Origin: Tritrichomonas musculus
Taxonomy: Eukaryota; Parabasalia; Tritrichomonadida; Tritrichomonadidae
DNA length: 64,000 bases
Assembly (NCBI GenBank): GCA_039105265.1
Contig: JAPFFF010000006.1
Location: 6,076,001 to 6,140,000 of the forward strand
Reading direction: 5' to 3'
Part shown: piece by piece, positions 48,066 through 59,630 of the stretch
Layout: every line of letters begins with the position of its first letter
Position numbering within the stretch: position 1 is the stretch's first letter
Program-made: the position numbers and the translations under genes
The notes under the pieces: generated by a model
What the model saw: the letters and a program-made list of their open reading frames with translations, nothing else
What the model was told of the DNA's origin: nothing
The model's database searches: none

Positions 48066-49276
48066 CAAAGGTCGTTCAACTAAATTGAATAAAAAATAAA
48101 ATTAAGGGTAAGCTTAAATTTCTCTCAATTTTTTGAATAGAAGAAAAAATTCAAAAGTTAATATTTTTGATATTTTTTTATAAAAATAGAATAAGAATAA
48201 AAAAATATCAGAAGAATTTTTTTATTAAAAACAAATTCTTATAGAAAATTTTTTGATTTTAATATCTCGTGAAATAAAGAAGAAAAATACAAATTCTCAG
48301 GCCAAAACTAATATTTTTTGTCGATAACTTTATTGGGATATATGGGATAAAACAATTATGATTGTATGATTATAGAAGAAGAACTTTTTTTTGTTTTTGA
48401 ATATTCAATGTACACAAATTTTGAATTATTATATTTTTATTATTTCAATTTTTAAATAATCAATTTAAATATCTATTATATAATTAAAAATAAATAGAGC
48501 GGTTGTCCATTTGTAAAGTATTGAAAAATATTAAAAAACGCTAATTGGCTAATAATATTTTATATTTGGGGTTGAAATATATTGTTTGCTCAGATATATT
48601 CTGTTGATTATGAGAAAAAAAATTTCAATATAAAAATAAAAGTGTTTTAAAAATTTTATATTTCTCACAAAATTATAGACCCGATTTTCTCTTCATTATT
48701 TCATTCCTTTTTATAAATTACTTTATTTTTCATATTTTATCTTTTAAGTGTTTACTTGAAAATTGAATTTTTGTATTATTATTTTTGGTTAATTCAAATT
48801 TCCAAATAAATTTCAATTAAATTTTTCAATTTATTCATTTTTTAAAATATTTTTATAATGATACGAAAAGGAGATATTGATTTTATAATTATATAAAAAG
48901 AAATAATTTATACTACTATTATTGTAATTTTGGATGATTGATAAATTGATTGAATCATAAAAGAAAATATATTTTTTTTTTTTTAGATAAAAAACTAATT
49001 TCCCAGATGCCAGCTATAAATCTTTATTTTATAATCTTTCGTTAAACTTTCCTGATTCACATGCAATTTCTAAATCAAGTTTTTCTATCAATATTATCAA
49101 ATGATCAAAATCGATTATTTTATTTAAATAATTACTTCGATCTTTTAATCACAATTACAACCTTTCCATGTCGTTCAGGGTGCAAGTCTTCTCAATTTTT
49201 CTGATATATCCATTCAAATATTTCATTCAATTGGAATGATAAAGACCTGTTGGCGAAAAAATAAATGATAAAGACA

Positions 49277-49299
49277 CTTTTTGAGCGTAGCTCAAAAAG
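49277..49299. repeat. Hairpin, CTTTTTGAG class
   Basis: CTTTTTGAGC and GCTCAAAAAG form a perfect 10-bp stem around GTA, inside element B. Confidence 0.75.
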
Positions 49300-49759
49300 C
49301 GGCTATCTTGTAAAGGAATAAAAAAAATCAGGTTCATCGACTTGTTCAATATATGATAATTTCAGGATATCACATAGAATATGATTATTCCTCAATCCGT
49401 ATAATTGCCTTATATTTGAATTGTTGTATCGAAATTACTATAATAGATTATTTTATATTATTTGATAAGGTATATGGCATAAACTTATAAAATGCATAAG
49501 AATTCAATAATAACGTTTTTGGTGAATAATTGCTAAAATTGGATGAAAATTTGGTTTATTTTAAATCAGATGAAGCAAACAATGATGATTGAATTAGACA
49601 TTTATCTTATAAATCAATATTTAAGTTGTTTAATGAATTTTTAGAACTTTTTACAAAAACACTAACAAAATTCGTCGATACATGTATTAAATATTGATAT
49701 AAAATCTATATTTTTCAAAAAAAAATATATCAATTATATGCATTCTAAATTGTATTTTT

Positions 49760-50960
49760 GCATTATAACGATTAAAAAGGAATAAGTATTTTATATTTTG
49801 AGAAAAAGTTAAAAAAAGAAAAGATAAAGATAGAAAAGTATTCAATTTAAAAATCTGACACAATTTATTAAATAATGAGTTTTTTTTAGATTTTTTGATT
49901 TTTTTAAGCATAAAATAAAAATTCGTCTCGGCCATTTTTTTTATTTTAAATAAATTCACATATTTCACTCTAGGTGATTGATATCTCAACTTTCACGAAA
50001 GATAAAAACATTTTGTCAGGCCAAAACTAATATTTTTCGATGTTAATTATTATATATATGACACAATATTGTATCTTTCTAATTCATCGAAATGGTCATT
50101 ATTGATTCATTAAGATTACATATTATTCAAAAACACATATGCAAATAATGAGTATTATTATCTATAGTATTGTATTGTGACAATTAAAAAAGAATAAGTA
50201 TTTTATATTTTGAGAAAAAGTTAAAAAAAGAAAAGATAAAGATATGAAAGTATTCAATTTAAAAATCTGACACAATTTATTAAATAATGAGTTTTTTTTG
50301 GATTTTTTGATTTTTATAAGCATAAAATAAAAATTCGTCTCGGCCATTTTTTTTATTTTAAATAAATTCACATATTTCATTCTAGATGATTGATATCTCA
50401 ACTTTCACGAAAGATAAAAACATTTTGTCAGGCCAAAACTAATATTTTTCGATTTTAATTATTATATACATGACACAATGTTGTGTCTTTCAAATTCATC
50501 GAAATGGTCATTATTGATTCATTAAGATTACATATTATTCAAAAACACATATGCAAATAATGAGCGTCATTATTCATAGTATTGCTTTGTAGTAATTAAA
50601 AAAGAATAAGTATTTTATATTTTGAGAAAAAGTTAAAAAAAGAAAGGATAAAGATAGAAAAGTATTCAATTTTAAAATCTGACACAATTTATTAAATAAT
50701 GAGTTTTTTTTGGATTTTTTGATTTTTTTAAGCATAAAATAAAAATTCGTCTCGGCCATTTTTTTTATTTTAAATAAATTCACATATTTCACTCTAGGTG
50801 ATTGATATCTCAACTTTCACGAAAGATAAAAACATTTTGTCAGGCCAAAACTAATATTTTTTAGTATTAATTACTATACATTCGAAATGATGTTGTATCA
50901 TTTAAATTCTTTGAGATGAAGATTATTGATTCACCAAGATTCCATTTATCAAAAAAATAT
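49760..50960. repeat. 412-bp tandem repeat, about 2.9 units
   Basis: ATTCGTCTCGGCCATT recurs at 49921, 50333 and 50745, exactly 412 bases apart. Units one and two are full and the third fades after GGCCAAAACTAATATTTTTT. A remnant of that junction also lies at 48298. A minus-strand frame of about 80-100 codons is open in each unit, but it is Lys/Phe/Leu-biased and probably a by-product. Confidence 0.9.
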
Positions 50961-51186
50961 AAATACTTGCAATAAATTTTTTATTAATATAAACCAAGCA
51001 AACACTCCGAAATGCTTATAAAGCCTTTTATGCTCCAAAAATTGATTTAAAAAATTTTTTTACATCTTCATAATAAATTGAATATAAATTATTTTTAATC
51101 TTTCAAAATTGAATAACGAATAAAATAAATAAAATTATCAAATTTTGACTGAAGTTTGTTCAAAGCTTACCCTTAAATAAATTTAT

Positions 51187-53790
51187 ACCCTAATAATATA
51201 TATATATTATATATTATAATTATTAAATAAATTATTTACAGTTTTTTCAACAACGTTATGGAAAAAGTTGATATTCGTTATGGAAACTTTTTCTTAAAAA
51301 CTTCTTTTCTAAGAAAAATTTGTATCTGTTATGGAAAAATATCACCAAACTTTTTCTGAGCAATTATTTTTTATCTTTATGGAATTGTAAAGTTATCAAT
51401 TTTTTTACTCAGAAAATGAGATTTATCGTTATGGAAAAACATGGAAATTGAGATAAAGTGCAAAATTGAAAGCATTTTTTATTCAAAAAAGATTTATACT
51501 AAATACAGCATTTTCTCGAACAATTAAATATAAATTCTTGATTATTTTCGTAATTAATGTAAAACCCCCAACAAAACCGTTTACAATTTTTCCCCTTGTT
51601 AAAAAAGTTAATTATATTTAAAGATAGCATTTGTTTGAAAGTTTATTTTTTATGGATAAGTATAAAAAACAGAGCAATAAATCTTTTTGATAGATTATTT
51701 ATTATTTATTTTCAAGGTAAAAAACAAATATACTGATTATATAATGTCAAAATTAGATTTTAAAAATGCTCTGACCAAAGTTCATTAAAGTTAATAAAGA
51801 TTACATGATGATATTTTTTATATTTGACTAATTTCAACATTCAGAATTTCATGATCATCAATAATAATAATTTTGCATTCATTCAACATTCACTTATTTA
51901 TCTTCATAAATATGATTTTTCTACCTATATATAATAATAATATTCCAAAATAAATATGCAAATTATAGAAATTGAGAAATTGATATTAAAAATTTCCCAA
52001 TATATGAATAAATTACGAATTTATATGATTATTATATTTTATATTCAAATAATTAATTGTTTTTTAGAATATTTAAAGATATCAAAAAAATATTAGTAAA
52101 GATAAATGAACTATCAAAAAAAACGTATATTTTATTTCGTTTTCAATACTTCACTTCATGCTATTAATGAAATGTGAGTTAAAAAAATATTCGTTTATAT
52201 AAAAATACATAAATTTTGATGCAAAGTAACCAATTTGGGCTACTTATCTTCAACTTTATAATCAGAAACTAGTTGGAAATGATTCGCATAAGGTTATTAT
52301 TCAAGATGTTCTTATTAAATTACATTTTTGCAATATTATTTTAATAAAAAAGCAACATATTTGCCAAAATAATATTACAATAGCGTATAATGATAACATA
52401 AATAAGTTAAATATATGTATTCATTTTTTGGCTAAATTTTTATTTCTTTTTCTCAGATTCAAAAATGATAGATATTTTAATGCTATATATTTCTCTAGTA
52501 AAATGATTTTCTTATTCATTGATTTATGTTTTAAAGTGATCAATATTTTTATTCGTTTTAATTAATGAAATAATGGGTTATAATTTTTTATTATGAACTT
52601 TTTCCTCATTTAAAAGGTTAACAAAAATATAATTAACCATTTTATTATTTAAGATATGCTAAACATAAATATGTTAACCAGAAATGATTTTATTTTTAAA
52701 TAAAATAAATCTCTGTATTATTCTCAAATATTTGAGCAATCGGGTATGGGTAACGTGTTTTTTGATACAACAGCTCAGAATATTTGAGTCATCGGGTATG
52801 AGTAACGTGTATTATTGAAATAAACCAAAAAATATTAATATTGGTATATATACGAAATTTTATTATATTAAAATCATTAAAATAGAATTATAAAATAAAA
52901 ATAAAAATAATAAATTAGATTATATACTAATTATTGAGTAAACACTAATAATTTGATGATATTCATTATATTCTTTTAACATATTGCTATTTTATCTATT
53001 AAACCTTGTTTAATATCATATATAAAATATATTTATTGAAAATAAAATGGATTTACTTAATTTTTATTTTTTTAATATTAATTTCGACAAAATTAATCAA
53101 GAAATCGTATATAACGATTGTATGAATCATATATATAACCTCAGTTTTAATATAAATGTGCACTTACATTTCCATTTTTCCACCGATTTAAAAATGTTGG
53201 GGGTTTTATTAATGTTTCCTTATTCATGGTTTCTTTTAATAAATTATCGATTTACGGTAAAACTTGTAAATACAAAATACATAAAACTAATTAAGGAATA
53301 TAATTTCAAATAATATCCTTTTCTAACATTAATCTGATATGTGATTCCTTTTTTACCAGAAGAATGATTAATAAAAATGTCTTTTGCAAGATAATTTTAT
53401 AGAAAAAAAATGATTAAAATTATTTTTTCTATGCATTCCTTCTTGAATTTTTCCTTTTTCACTATTTTTGCATGATATTCTTTTCACAAAGAAAAAATTG
53501 AGAAAATTAAAAGATTTTTTTCTGAGGAATTTCCATATTTTTCCATAACGATATATCTCATTTTCTGAGTAAAAAAATTGATAACTTTACAATTCCATAA
53601 AGATAAAAAATAATTGCTCAGAAAAAGTTTGGTGATATTTTTCCATAACAGATACAAATTTTTCTTAGAAAAGAAGTTTTTAAGAAAAAGTTTCCATAAC
53701 GAATATCAACTTTTTCCATAACGTTGTTGAAAAAACTGTAAATAATTTATTTAATAATTATAATATATAATATATATATATTATTAGGGT
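51187..53790. repeat. Inverted repeat with 263-bp arms
   Basis: 51187-51449 pairs with 53528-53790 in constant register. The inner part is the ends of element D. The outer 50 bases on each side are repeat-R and target sequence, and include the first six bases of the hAT-like element (TAGGGT) copied in inverse on the left side. Confidence 0.85.
51239..53738. mobile_element. TA-flanked element D with GTTATGGAAA ends
   Basis: Flanked by TA on both sides (51237-51238, 53739-53740). Ends CAGTTTTTTCAACAACGTT and the reverse complement. Each end holds four copies of GTTATGGAAA and one variant, spaced 20-110 bases, as expected of transposase-binding repeats. No transposase inside; the 88-codon frame at 53047 is unassigned. 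TA duplication and similar end repeats at the 61 kb locus suggest an IS630/Tc1-type non-autonomous element of 2.5 kb. Confidence 0.6.
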
Positions 53791-54452
53791 GGTCAAATTT
53801 GCCCAAATGTGCATTTTTTAAAAAATGTGGGCCAAAATGTGGGTTTAATGTGTCACAACGTGGGCCAATTCAAATTGTTTTGATTCTATATATAAAGTTA
53901 TAAATTATCAATTTACAAATCGCTATCAGATTATTTATTTAAATATGTATGAAAAAATTAATGATTTACATAGAATGGAAGAGATAAATTTATCTTTTAA
54001 AATAAAAATTTTCATTCAAATTGTCTTTTACTTTTCATAGAAGAATAATTTTTATTTTCACAAAAATTAATAATTAAAAAAATAAATATATCTTATATAA
54101 AAAGCATTATAGTTATGATATTAAACAATATAGTAATGTATATTATAAATATAGGTATACATTATTAATAATTTATATATATGCTTAAAAAAAAAAATTT
54201 GGCCCATTTTGGCCCAACTTGGCCCATTTTAGCCCAAAATTTTTGGGATAATTTTCTGAAGATTTCAGACGATATTTGGTTGACCCATCCATTTATAATT
54301 GGGCCAAAATGGGCCAAAATGGGCCAAATTTTATTTATTTGTTTACATAGTATATAATAATAACTGATATATATAATTATGATAAACATCATTTCCTTGT
54401 TGAATATTATGAATTCATGCTTTTTTATACAAGATAAAATTAAATTTTATTG

Positions 54453-54511
54453 AATAAATTATTAAGTAGCTTTTTGAGGCGAAGCCTCAAAAAGCTACTT
54501 AATAATTTATT
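54453..54511. repeat. 28-bp perfect hairpin, CTTTTTGAG class
   Basis: The stem 54453-54480 pairs with 54484-54511 around a GAA loop; its core is AGTAGCTTTTTGAGGC. It is the longest member of the class in the window and lies inside the hAT-like element. Confidence 0.9.
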
Positions 54512-54918
54512 TTTGATTCTCTTTTTTGCAACTTTTTGAGTATAGCATTTCCACTATTAAAAATATCTGATATTAATCTTTTTAAATTCATTTTTTTTTA
54601 AAAAAAAAAAAAAAAAAAATAAACTTTTTATGTATAATTTTATTAAAAAATTGAAAAAAAACTAAATTTTTATACTTTTGAAATTCAGATTTTATTGAAA
54701 GAGAGCAGATAAAAAATTAATTCAAAAAAGATTTTCTAAAGTTTTCTAAAAAATTACACAAAATGTTCGATGATGTCGACTAGTTTTTCAACTAACTTTA
54801 TACCATATATTTTTTTTTCATATAAAAAATAACTTTTTTTATGGTAGAATAATTAACCAAGCCGATCAATATTTTAAATTTTTTTCTTCGCACACACTCA
54901 CGCAATTATTTTCACAAA

Positions 54919-54921
<3 letters not shown>

Positions 54922-54971
<50 letters not shown>
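54922..54971 (+). repeat. Poly-A run of about 50
   Basis: One uninterrupted A tract inside the hAT-like element, after CACAAACT. Length is likely unstable in sequencing. Confidence 0.9.
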
Positions 54972-54977
<6 letters not shown>

Positions 54978-55212
54978 CCTAATTTAATCGTGTTCAATTC
55001 AAATAATTGAGAGGATAAATGGTGACCCATATGTTTACTTTTTTTTGACCCATTTTCTTAATTTTGGCCCACCCAGTGCCACCCTATATATTATATACAA
55101 TATTATAAAATGTAATGGTTGAAATAAAGACTTTAATTAAAATTCAATATATATCGATTTCTTATATATTTGTATCATTTAAAAAAATATAGATGTCATT
55201 TGAATGGGTATA

Positions 55213-55398
55213 CTATGTGTTATACAAATAATATTTTACTTTTCGACGAAATCCTTCAGTAACTGAAATATTAGACTTTTTATATTTATGAAACAAATCA
55301 ACTAAATCTTCATTTTTAGAAAAAACTGACATTTGATTTGGAATGAAATTCAAATATATTAGAAAGTAAATGCATATAAATAAAACTATATTCTTCAT
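55213..55398 (-). CDS. 61-codon ORF of repeat R, copy 2
   Basis: Same frame as at 40717. The differences are Ile to Val after NQMS and Gln to Arg in TEGFR; both change the protein and neither breaks the frame. Expression unknown. Confidence 0.35.
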   Translation of the reverse strand: MKNIVLFICIYFLIYLNFIPNQMSVFSKNEDLVDLFHKYKKSNISVTEGFRRKVKYYLYNT

Positions 55399-55593
55399 TG
55401 GACTCCTGTAACGTCCAATTTTTTTAAAATCATCATTTAATAATTCATCAAATTCTATTTTTCTGATAGACTTTAAAAAGGACTATTTTGGATACTTTTT
55501 ACAATAACCGTTTTTGAAAATGGACTATTTTGGATACCATTTGCAACATTCAAATTTCAAAAGAAATTTTTTCATAAAAAAAGCTAAAAATAA

Positions 55594-56736
55594 CTAATGT
55601 TTTTTTATATTTTTTTTTTTTTTTACTTTTTTATTTTTTTTTTTATCTGTAAAGAATTTAATTCCTTTGGATATTACATCAAAAAACTCTATTGGATAAC
55701 CAAGAGCAAATTCTTGAAATTCTGAGTTAAAATGGTCATCAAAAAATTTTTCAATTTCTTCTTTATCTTTTGAATGGCTAAATCTTTTAATATTTTTAAC
55801 AGCAAGAATTTTTAACAAATTGATTTCATGGACTTCATCATCAATCACTTCAGGGATAACATCAATAATCAATTCATTGAACTGATTATCTAAATTGAAA
55901 TCAATTTCTGAGAGATCTGGAAAAGTGGCTCCAAGAGAATATCTATGTGAACAAGGCACATCTACTCTGAACATTTTTGAATATAAAATGTTCTCTCCAC
56001 ATTCACAGGAGTTTAAACTTGAATGATAATAATTGCATTTATATGCAATGTGAGGATCTTTGGATCTTTTAATTGTATCATTCAAAACTTTTCTGTAATT
56101 ATGAATCATATTTCTATTAAACTGATGCAGTTGAGTGTTTATAGATAAAATTAGTCTATGAAGTGAACCTAAAAATGTATTGTTTCGTGGAGTCATTTCA
56201 TTTAAATGGCCATGTTTACTTTCAATGTTATTAGTGGTGCTGGGCATTTTATGGTCTATCCGTTTTATCATAGAAATTTGTTCCCAAAGCTGATCGTCTA
56301 CTATTAAAATTTTTTTGTTTTAAAAGAATGGCCAATTTTATTCAGCATTTTTTCTAATTTATTCAATTCTTTTGTGTCTTCAATTGATTTAAAAATTTTA
56401 TTGTATCGTTCAATTAATAAATCATAATCTTTTTGGCAATTGCATTTTACTAATTGACCAGCCTCATAACTGAATTTTTTATTTTTTAAACTTGTAATAA
56501 AATGTTTAAGACATTTTAAATGAGTGCAACCATACTTGTTACAAGAAGATATTAATCCTTTTCCTTGATCGGATTCTATTGTAAATTTTGAGAGATCAAA
56601 ATCCGTTATTTCTAAGAAAAATTCAAAAATTGAATTATAAAATTTTTCGTCTTCAATTTTTGAGAAGGAAAATCCTAAAGGAATTCCAGTATTATGAGAA
56701 ATACCTAAAACAATGCATGTTTTATAATTTTTAATT
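55594..56736 (-). pseudogene. Outer MULE transposase, C-terminal part
   Basis: Reads from NYKTCIVLGISHNTGIPLGF through ESDQGKGLI (second catalytic Asp), NNIESKHGHLNE (catalytic Glu region) and the SWIM-type zinc finger CECGENILYSKMFRVDVPCSH, to a Lys-rich end. It is clearly homologous to the inner copy's transposase. A shift lies at the A run near 56318, so only the last 225 codons (from 56271) form one frame. The upstream part of the gene is beyond the inner element at 59741-60530. Confidence 0.85.
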
Positions 56737-56896
56737 GATAGATCGTTCCTTCCGTAAATCTTGCTATGTACGTTAAGCTTTTCCGTAATTTCTGCTATGA
56801 TACTTTTTTTAATTTATTTTTTAATTTTAGAACAAACAAACAAATAATAAATAATAATTTAATCAATTTTATATTAAAAAAAATTAATTTTAATAT

Positions 56897-56900
56897 TTAA

Positions 56901-56937
<37 letters not shown>

Positions 56938-57114
56938 TCTCCTTATAAAAAAATGCTATTCCTTTATCAATTACGCTAAAGGTTTCAGCAGGATAGCCAA
57001 GAATAAAATCTTGAATTGTTTCTTTGAACGGAAGATTATGATTAACAAATTCCATAATTTTATCTTTATCTTTATTGTGACTGAATCTTTTGATTTGTTT
57101 ATACACATGATTTC
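56897..57114 (-). pseudogene. Displaced C-terminal end of the inner MULE transposase
   Basis: KRFSHNKDKDKIMEFVNHN and FILGYPAETFSVIDKGIAFF match the end of the outer copy's transposase (KRFSHSKDKEEIEKFF, ALGYPIEFFDVISKGI) but lie one frame away from the main ORF. One single-base shift near 57115 would explain it. Confidence 0.7.
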
Positions 57115-58863
57115 TTATTCTATGTAATAATCATGATCAATTTTTACTTCTTCGGATTTGATAAATCTATATTCTACGAAAAGTTCACCACCTGTCTGGT
57201 TAATTCTTTCTATTTTAGGAGGTTGAATTTCAGGAAATGGAACACCTAATGAAAATAGATGAGAACAAGGCAAAGTTGTTTTTAGCATTTCTGACATCAA
57301 TCGAGCTTCGCCGCAATCACAACTCATGGTTTCTTTTACTGTGTGGTAATATTTTATTTGAGCATTCATTACATCATCAGGTGTGCAGTTTTTTATATAT
57401 CTTATCTTACGTTTATATCTCGCGTAATTATGGAAAAAATTTTCTTCATAATTATTACATCTTTTATGGATTTCCTCAATAACTCTTTTTAATGAATGCC
57501 ATATATCATTTCTTCGAGGCGTTTGCTCATTCAAATGCCCATGCCCGCTTTCGATCTGATTGGTACAGCTGGGCATTTGAAAAGCTGGTCTTTCCAGCAT
57601 CGATATTTCGGACCATTTTTGCTGATCGATTATTAATATATCATTATTTGCAAATTCTAAACCTGCTTTATTTAAATACTTATTTAATAAAGCAAGTTCT
57701 TTGGCATCAGTGATGTTTTTCCAAGAATTTCTGTAAATTTTTCTTAGGTTATTAAAATCTTTCAAACATGTTGCAGAAACCAAGTTTCCGATTTGGTATG
57801 AGTATTTTCTTCTTTTCAAAGAAACTAAAAAGTGCCGTAAGCATGAGAGATGGTGTAAACCAAGTTCCTCGACAGCAGCAATTAAAGATTTTCCTTGGTC
57901 CGATTCTATTATTCGGATGTACTCTTCTATTGGAAATCCTTGGGAGTTTTTAAAATTATTAAAAAAATCTGTGTATATTTTTTTATCCTCTGTCAAGCCA
58001 AATTGGAAACCAACTGGAAGACCAACGTTTGAACAAATTGCTGTTGGGAATGAAGTAACATATTTATTGAACACACTCCAGGTCGTGTCCAGCATAAGAC
58101 CTTGAACATTAGGATTTTTAATAATGTCTGATGCAAAAGCTGAGAAGTAAGTTCCGCCCAAAATGTAATAAGAATGATCTTTTGTACTAACTATGTCTAA
58201 ACTTTTTCCTGTATTGTTATTCTCTGTTAAGTATAACAACAAATATCCTTGGCAATCTTTTTTTAATGATTCCAAATCTGCTTTTTTATAATTTTTTGAG
58301 CTTAAAAACGAATCATAAAAACTATATATTTGCGACGTTTCATCTGAACGTGGTGCAACATTCATGTCAACAAAAGAAGCAGCAAATGAATGAAATAGTG
58401 ATGAAAACTGAACATTTGAGTAGAAAATGAGAGAAGAATTTGTTAAAAAAGCTTTGAAACCATTTAAATTAAGCTTAACTTCATAAAATCTTTTAAACCA
58501 ATGCTCTTTCACTTTTTTTGAAGTCCATGAATCAATAATCGCCTTACTGGCTTTAACAATAATACTTAAGTCAATGTTAATTAAAAAATATTGATTTGGC
58601 TTTTCTATGGAGAAAACTCTCATAAAAGTATAACTAGATCCAGATTGATGTTTCTGTGCACGACATCCATTTTTTCGATCAAATGCGAATCCGGTTAGCT
58701 CATTAATAAAAATGGATAACAACCTGAAAGACCAATCACTACCTTGGGGTTTGATAACAAAGTTTGCAGCTCTATCATAGTCGTATTTTCTCAGATCTTT
58801 AGTTTCAATCTGAAAAGATTCTATTGTGCCTAACATCATTTGAGTGCTATTTAGAGCATTCAT
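57115..58863 (-). CDS. MULE-type DDE transposase with SWIM zinc finger
   Basis: A 582-aa transposase. The MULE core reads GLMLDTTW (first Asp, about 259), PTAICSNVGLPVGFQFGLTEDK, IESDQGKSLIAA (second Asp, about 322), HHLSCLRHFL (the Cys/His pair usual between the second Asp and the Glu), and NQIESGHGHLNE (Glu, about 438). A SWIM-type finger CDCGEARLMSEMLKTTLPCSH (C515, C517, C533, H535) follows. The N-terminal 200 residues are likely DNA-binding but show no classic WRKY/GCM1 signature. The frame is open up to a TTG at 58890; the first ATG is 58863. The last ~70 residues of the family are displaced to another frame, so the protein is slightly truncated, after all catalytic parts. Confidence 0.92.
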   Translation of the reverse strand: MNALNSTQMMLGTIESFQIETKDLRKYDYDRAANFVIKPQGSDWSFRLLSIFINELTGFAFDRKNGCRAQKHQSGSSYTFMRVFSIEKPNQYFLINIDLSIIVKASKAIIDSWTSKKVKEHWFKRFYEVKLNLNGFKAFLTNSSLIFYSNVQFSSLFHSFAASFVDMNVAPRSDETSQIYSFYDSFLSSKNYKKADLESLKKDCQGYLLLYLTENNNTGKSLDIVSTKDHSYYILGGTYFSAFASDIIKNPNVQGLMLDTTWSVFNKYVTSFPTAICSNVGLPVGFQFGLTEDKKIYTDFFNNFKNSQGFPIEEYIRIIESDQGKSLIAAVEELGLHHLSCLRHFLVSLKRRKYSYQIGNLVSATCLKDFNNLRKIYRNSWKNITDAKELALLNKYLNKAGLEFANNDILIIDQQKWSEISMLERPAFQMPSCTNQIESGHGHLNEQTPRRNDIWHSLKRVIEEIHKRCNNYEENFFHNYARYKRKIRYIKNCTPDDVMNAQIKYYHTVKETMSCDCGEARLMSEMLKTTLPCSHLFSLGVPFPEIQPPKIERINQTGGELFVEYRFIKSEEVKIDHDYYIE

Positions 58864-58899
58864 AAAATGAAAGACGTTTGAAATTAACAAGAAATTAAA

Positions 58900-58965
58900 C
58901 GTATATATTTAATAAACGTATATGCTTAATAAACGTATACTTATTTCTGAAAAAATAAACGTACA
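58900..58965. repeat. AAACGTATA short tandem repeat
   Basis: TTAATAAACGTATA recurs with small changes at about 17-base spacing just before the transposase start, followed by AAACGTACA. Confidence 0.7.
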
Positions 58966-58977
58966 TTCTTTAAAGTT

Positions 58978-59630
58978 AGCATAAATCAATTGTTTATCAG
59001 TATGGTTAACATATTATCTGAGAAATTGGTTAACAGATTCGTTTGATTAGACAAGATATCATTAATTTGGATAAAAATGTTATGAGTGGCCTTTTAAATT
59101 AGCATAAATCAATTGTTTATCAGTATGGTTAACATATTATCTGAGAAACTGGTTAACAGATTCGTTTGATTAGACAAGATATCATTAATTTGGATAAAAA
59201 TGTTATGAGTGGCCTTTTAAATTAGCATAAATCAATTGTTTATCAGTATGGTTAACATATTATCTGAGAAACTGGTTAACAGATTCGTTTGATTAGACAA
59301 GATATCATTAATTTGGATAAAAATGTTATGAGTGGCCTTTTAAATTAGCATAAATCAATTGTTTATCAGTATGGTTAACATATTATCTGAGAAACTGGTT
59401 AACAGATTCGTTTGATTAGACAAGATATCATTAATTTGGATAAAAATGTTATGAGTGGCCTTTTAAATTAGCATAAATCAATTGTTTATCAGTATGGTTA
59501 ACATATTATCTGAGAAACTGGTTAACAGATTCGTTTGATTAGACAAGATATCATTAATTTGGATAAAAATGTTATGAGTGGCCTTTTAAATTAGCATAAA
59601 TCAATTGTTTATCAGTATGGTTAACATGTT
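58978..59630. repeat. 123-bp tandem array, five units plus a part
   Basis: Units begin AGCATAAATCAATTG at 58978, 59101, 59224, 59347, 59470 and 59593, exactly 123 bases apart; the sixth breaks off after about 37. The units are almost identical, with one visible change (GAGAAATTGG versus GAGAAACTGG). Each holds TGGTTAACA twice. The array lies between the inner MULE's end and its transposase start, where a promoter or transposase-binding region is expected. Confidence 0.95.

Larger units (their letters stand above)
48106..51172. mobile_element. TTAA-flanked element B, non-autonomous, 3.07 kb
   Basis: TTAA at 48102-48105 and 51173-51176. The ends are GGGTAAGCTT and AAGCTTACCC, a perfect 10-bp inverted repeat. 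It shares the TTAA/GGGT terminus with element A. No transposase is seen. The interior has a CTTTTTGAG hairpin and three 412-bp tandem units. Non-autonomous piggyBac- or Kolobok-type are the leading ideas, by target duplication only. Confidence 0.65.
53785..55086. mobile_element. hAT-like non-autonomous element C
   Basis: TATATTAT on both sides (53777-53784, 55087-55094). Ends TAGGGTGG and CCACCCTA fit hAT termini. Subterminal GGGCCAAAATG-type motifs are abundant, and two blocks of them (about 54196-54235 and 54298-54332) oppose each other as an inner inverted repeat. It also holds a 28-bp perfect hairpin and an A run of about 50. No transposase. The AT-rich duplication is a weak marker, but single R sequence on both sides supports it. 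Confidence 0.7.

Noticed and set aside
49687-50813. Three similar minus-strand frames (MRYQSP...) as a gene family
   Set aside because: They repeat with the 412-bp unit, are dominated by Lys/Phe/Leu from A/T runs and have no domain. Kept only as part of the repeat.
53047-53313. 88-codon frame inside element D
   Set aside because: Phe/Asn/Ile-rich as expected by chance in this DNA; no transposase motif.
58978-59630. CRISPR-like array
   Set aside because: Units are contiguous and nearly identical with no variable spacers, and lie inside a eukaryotic MULE.
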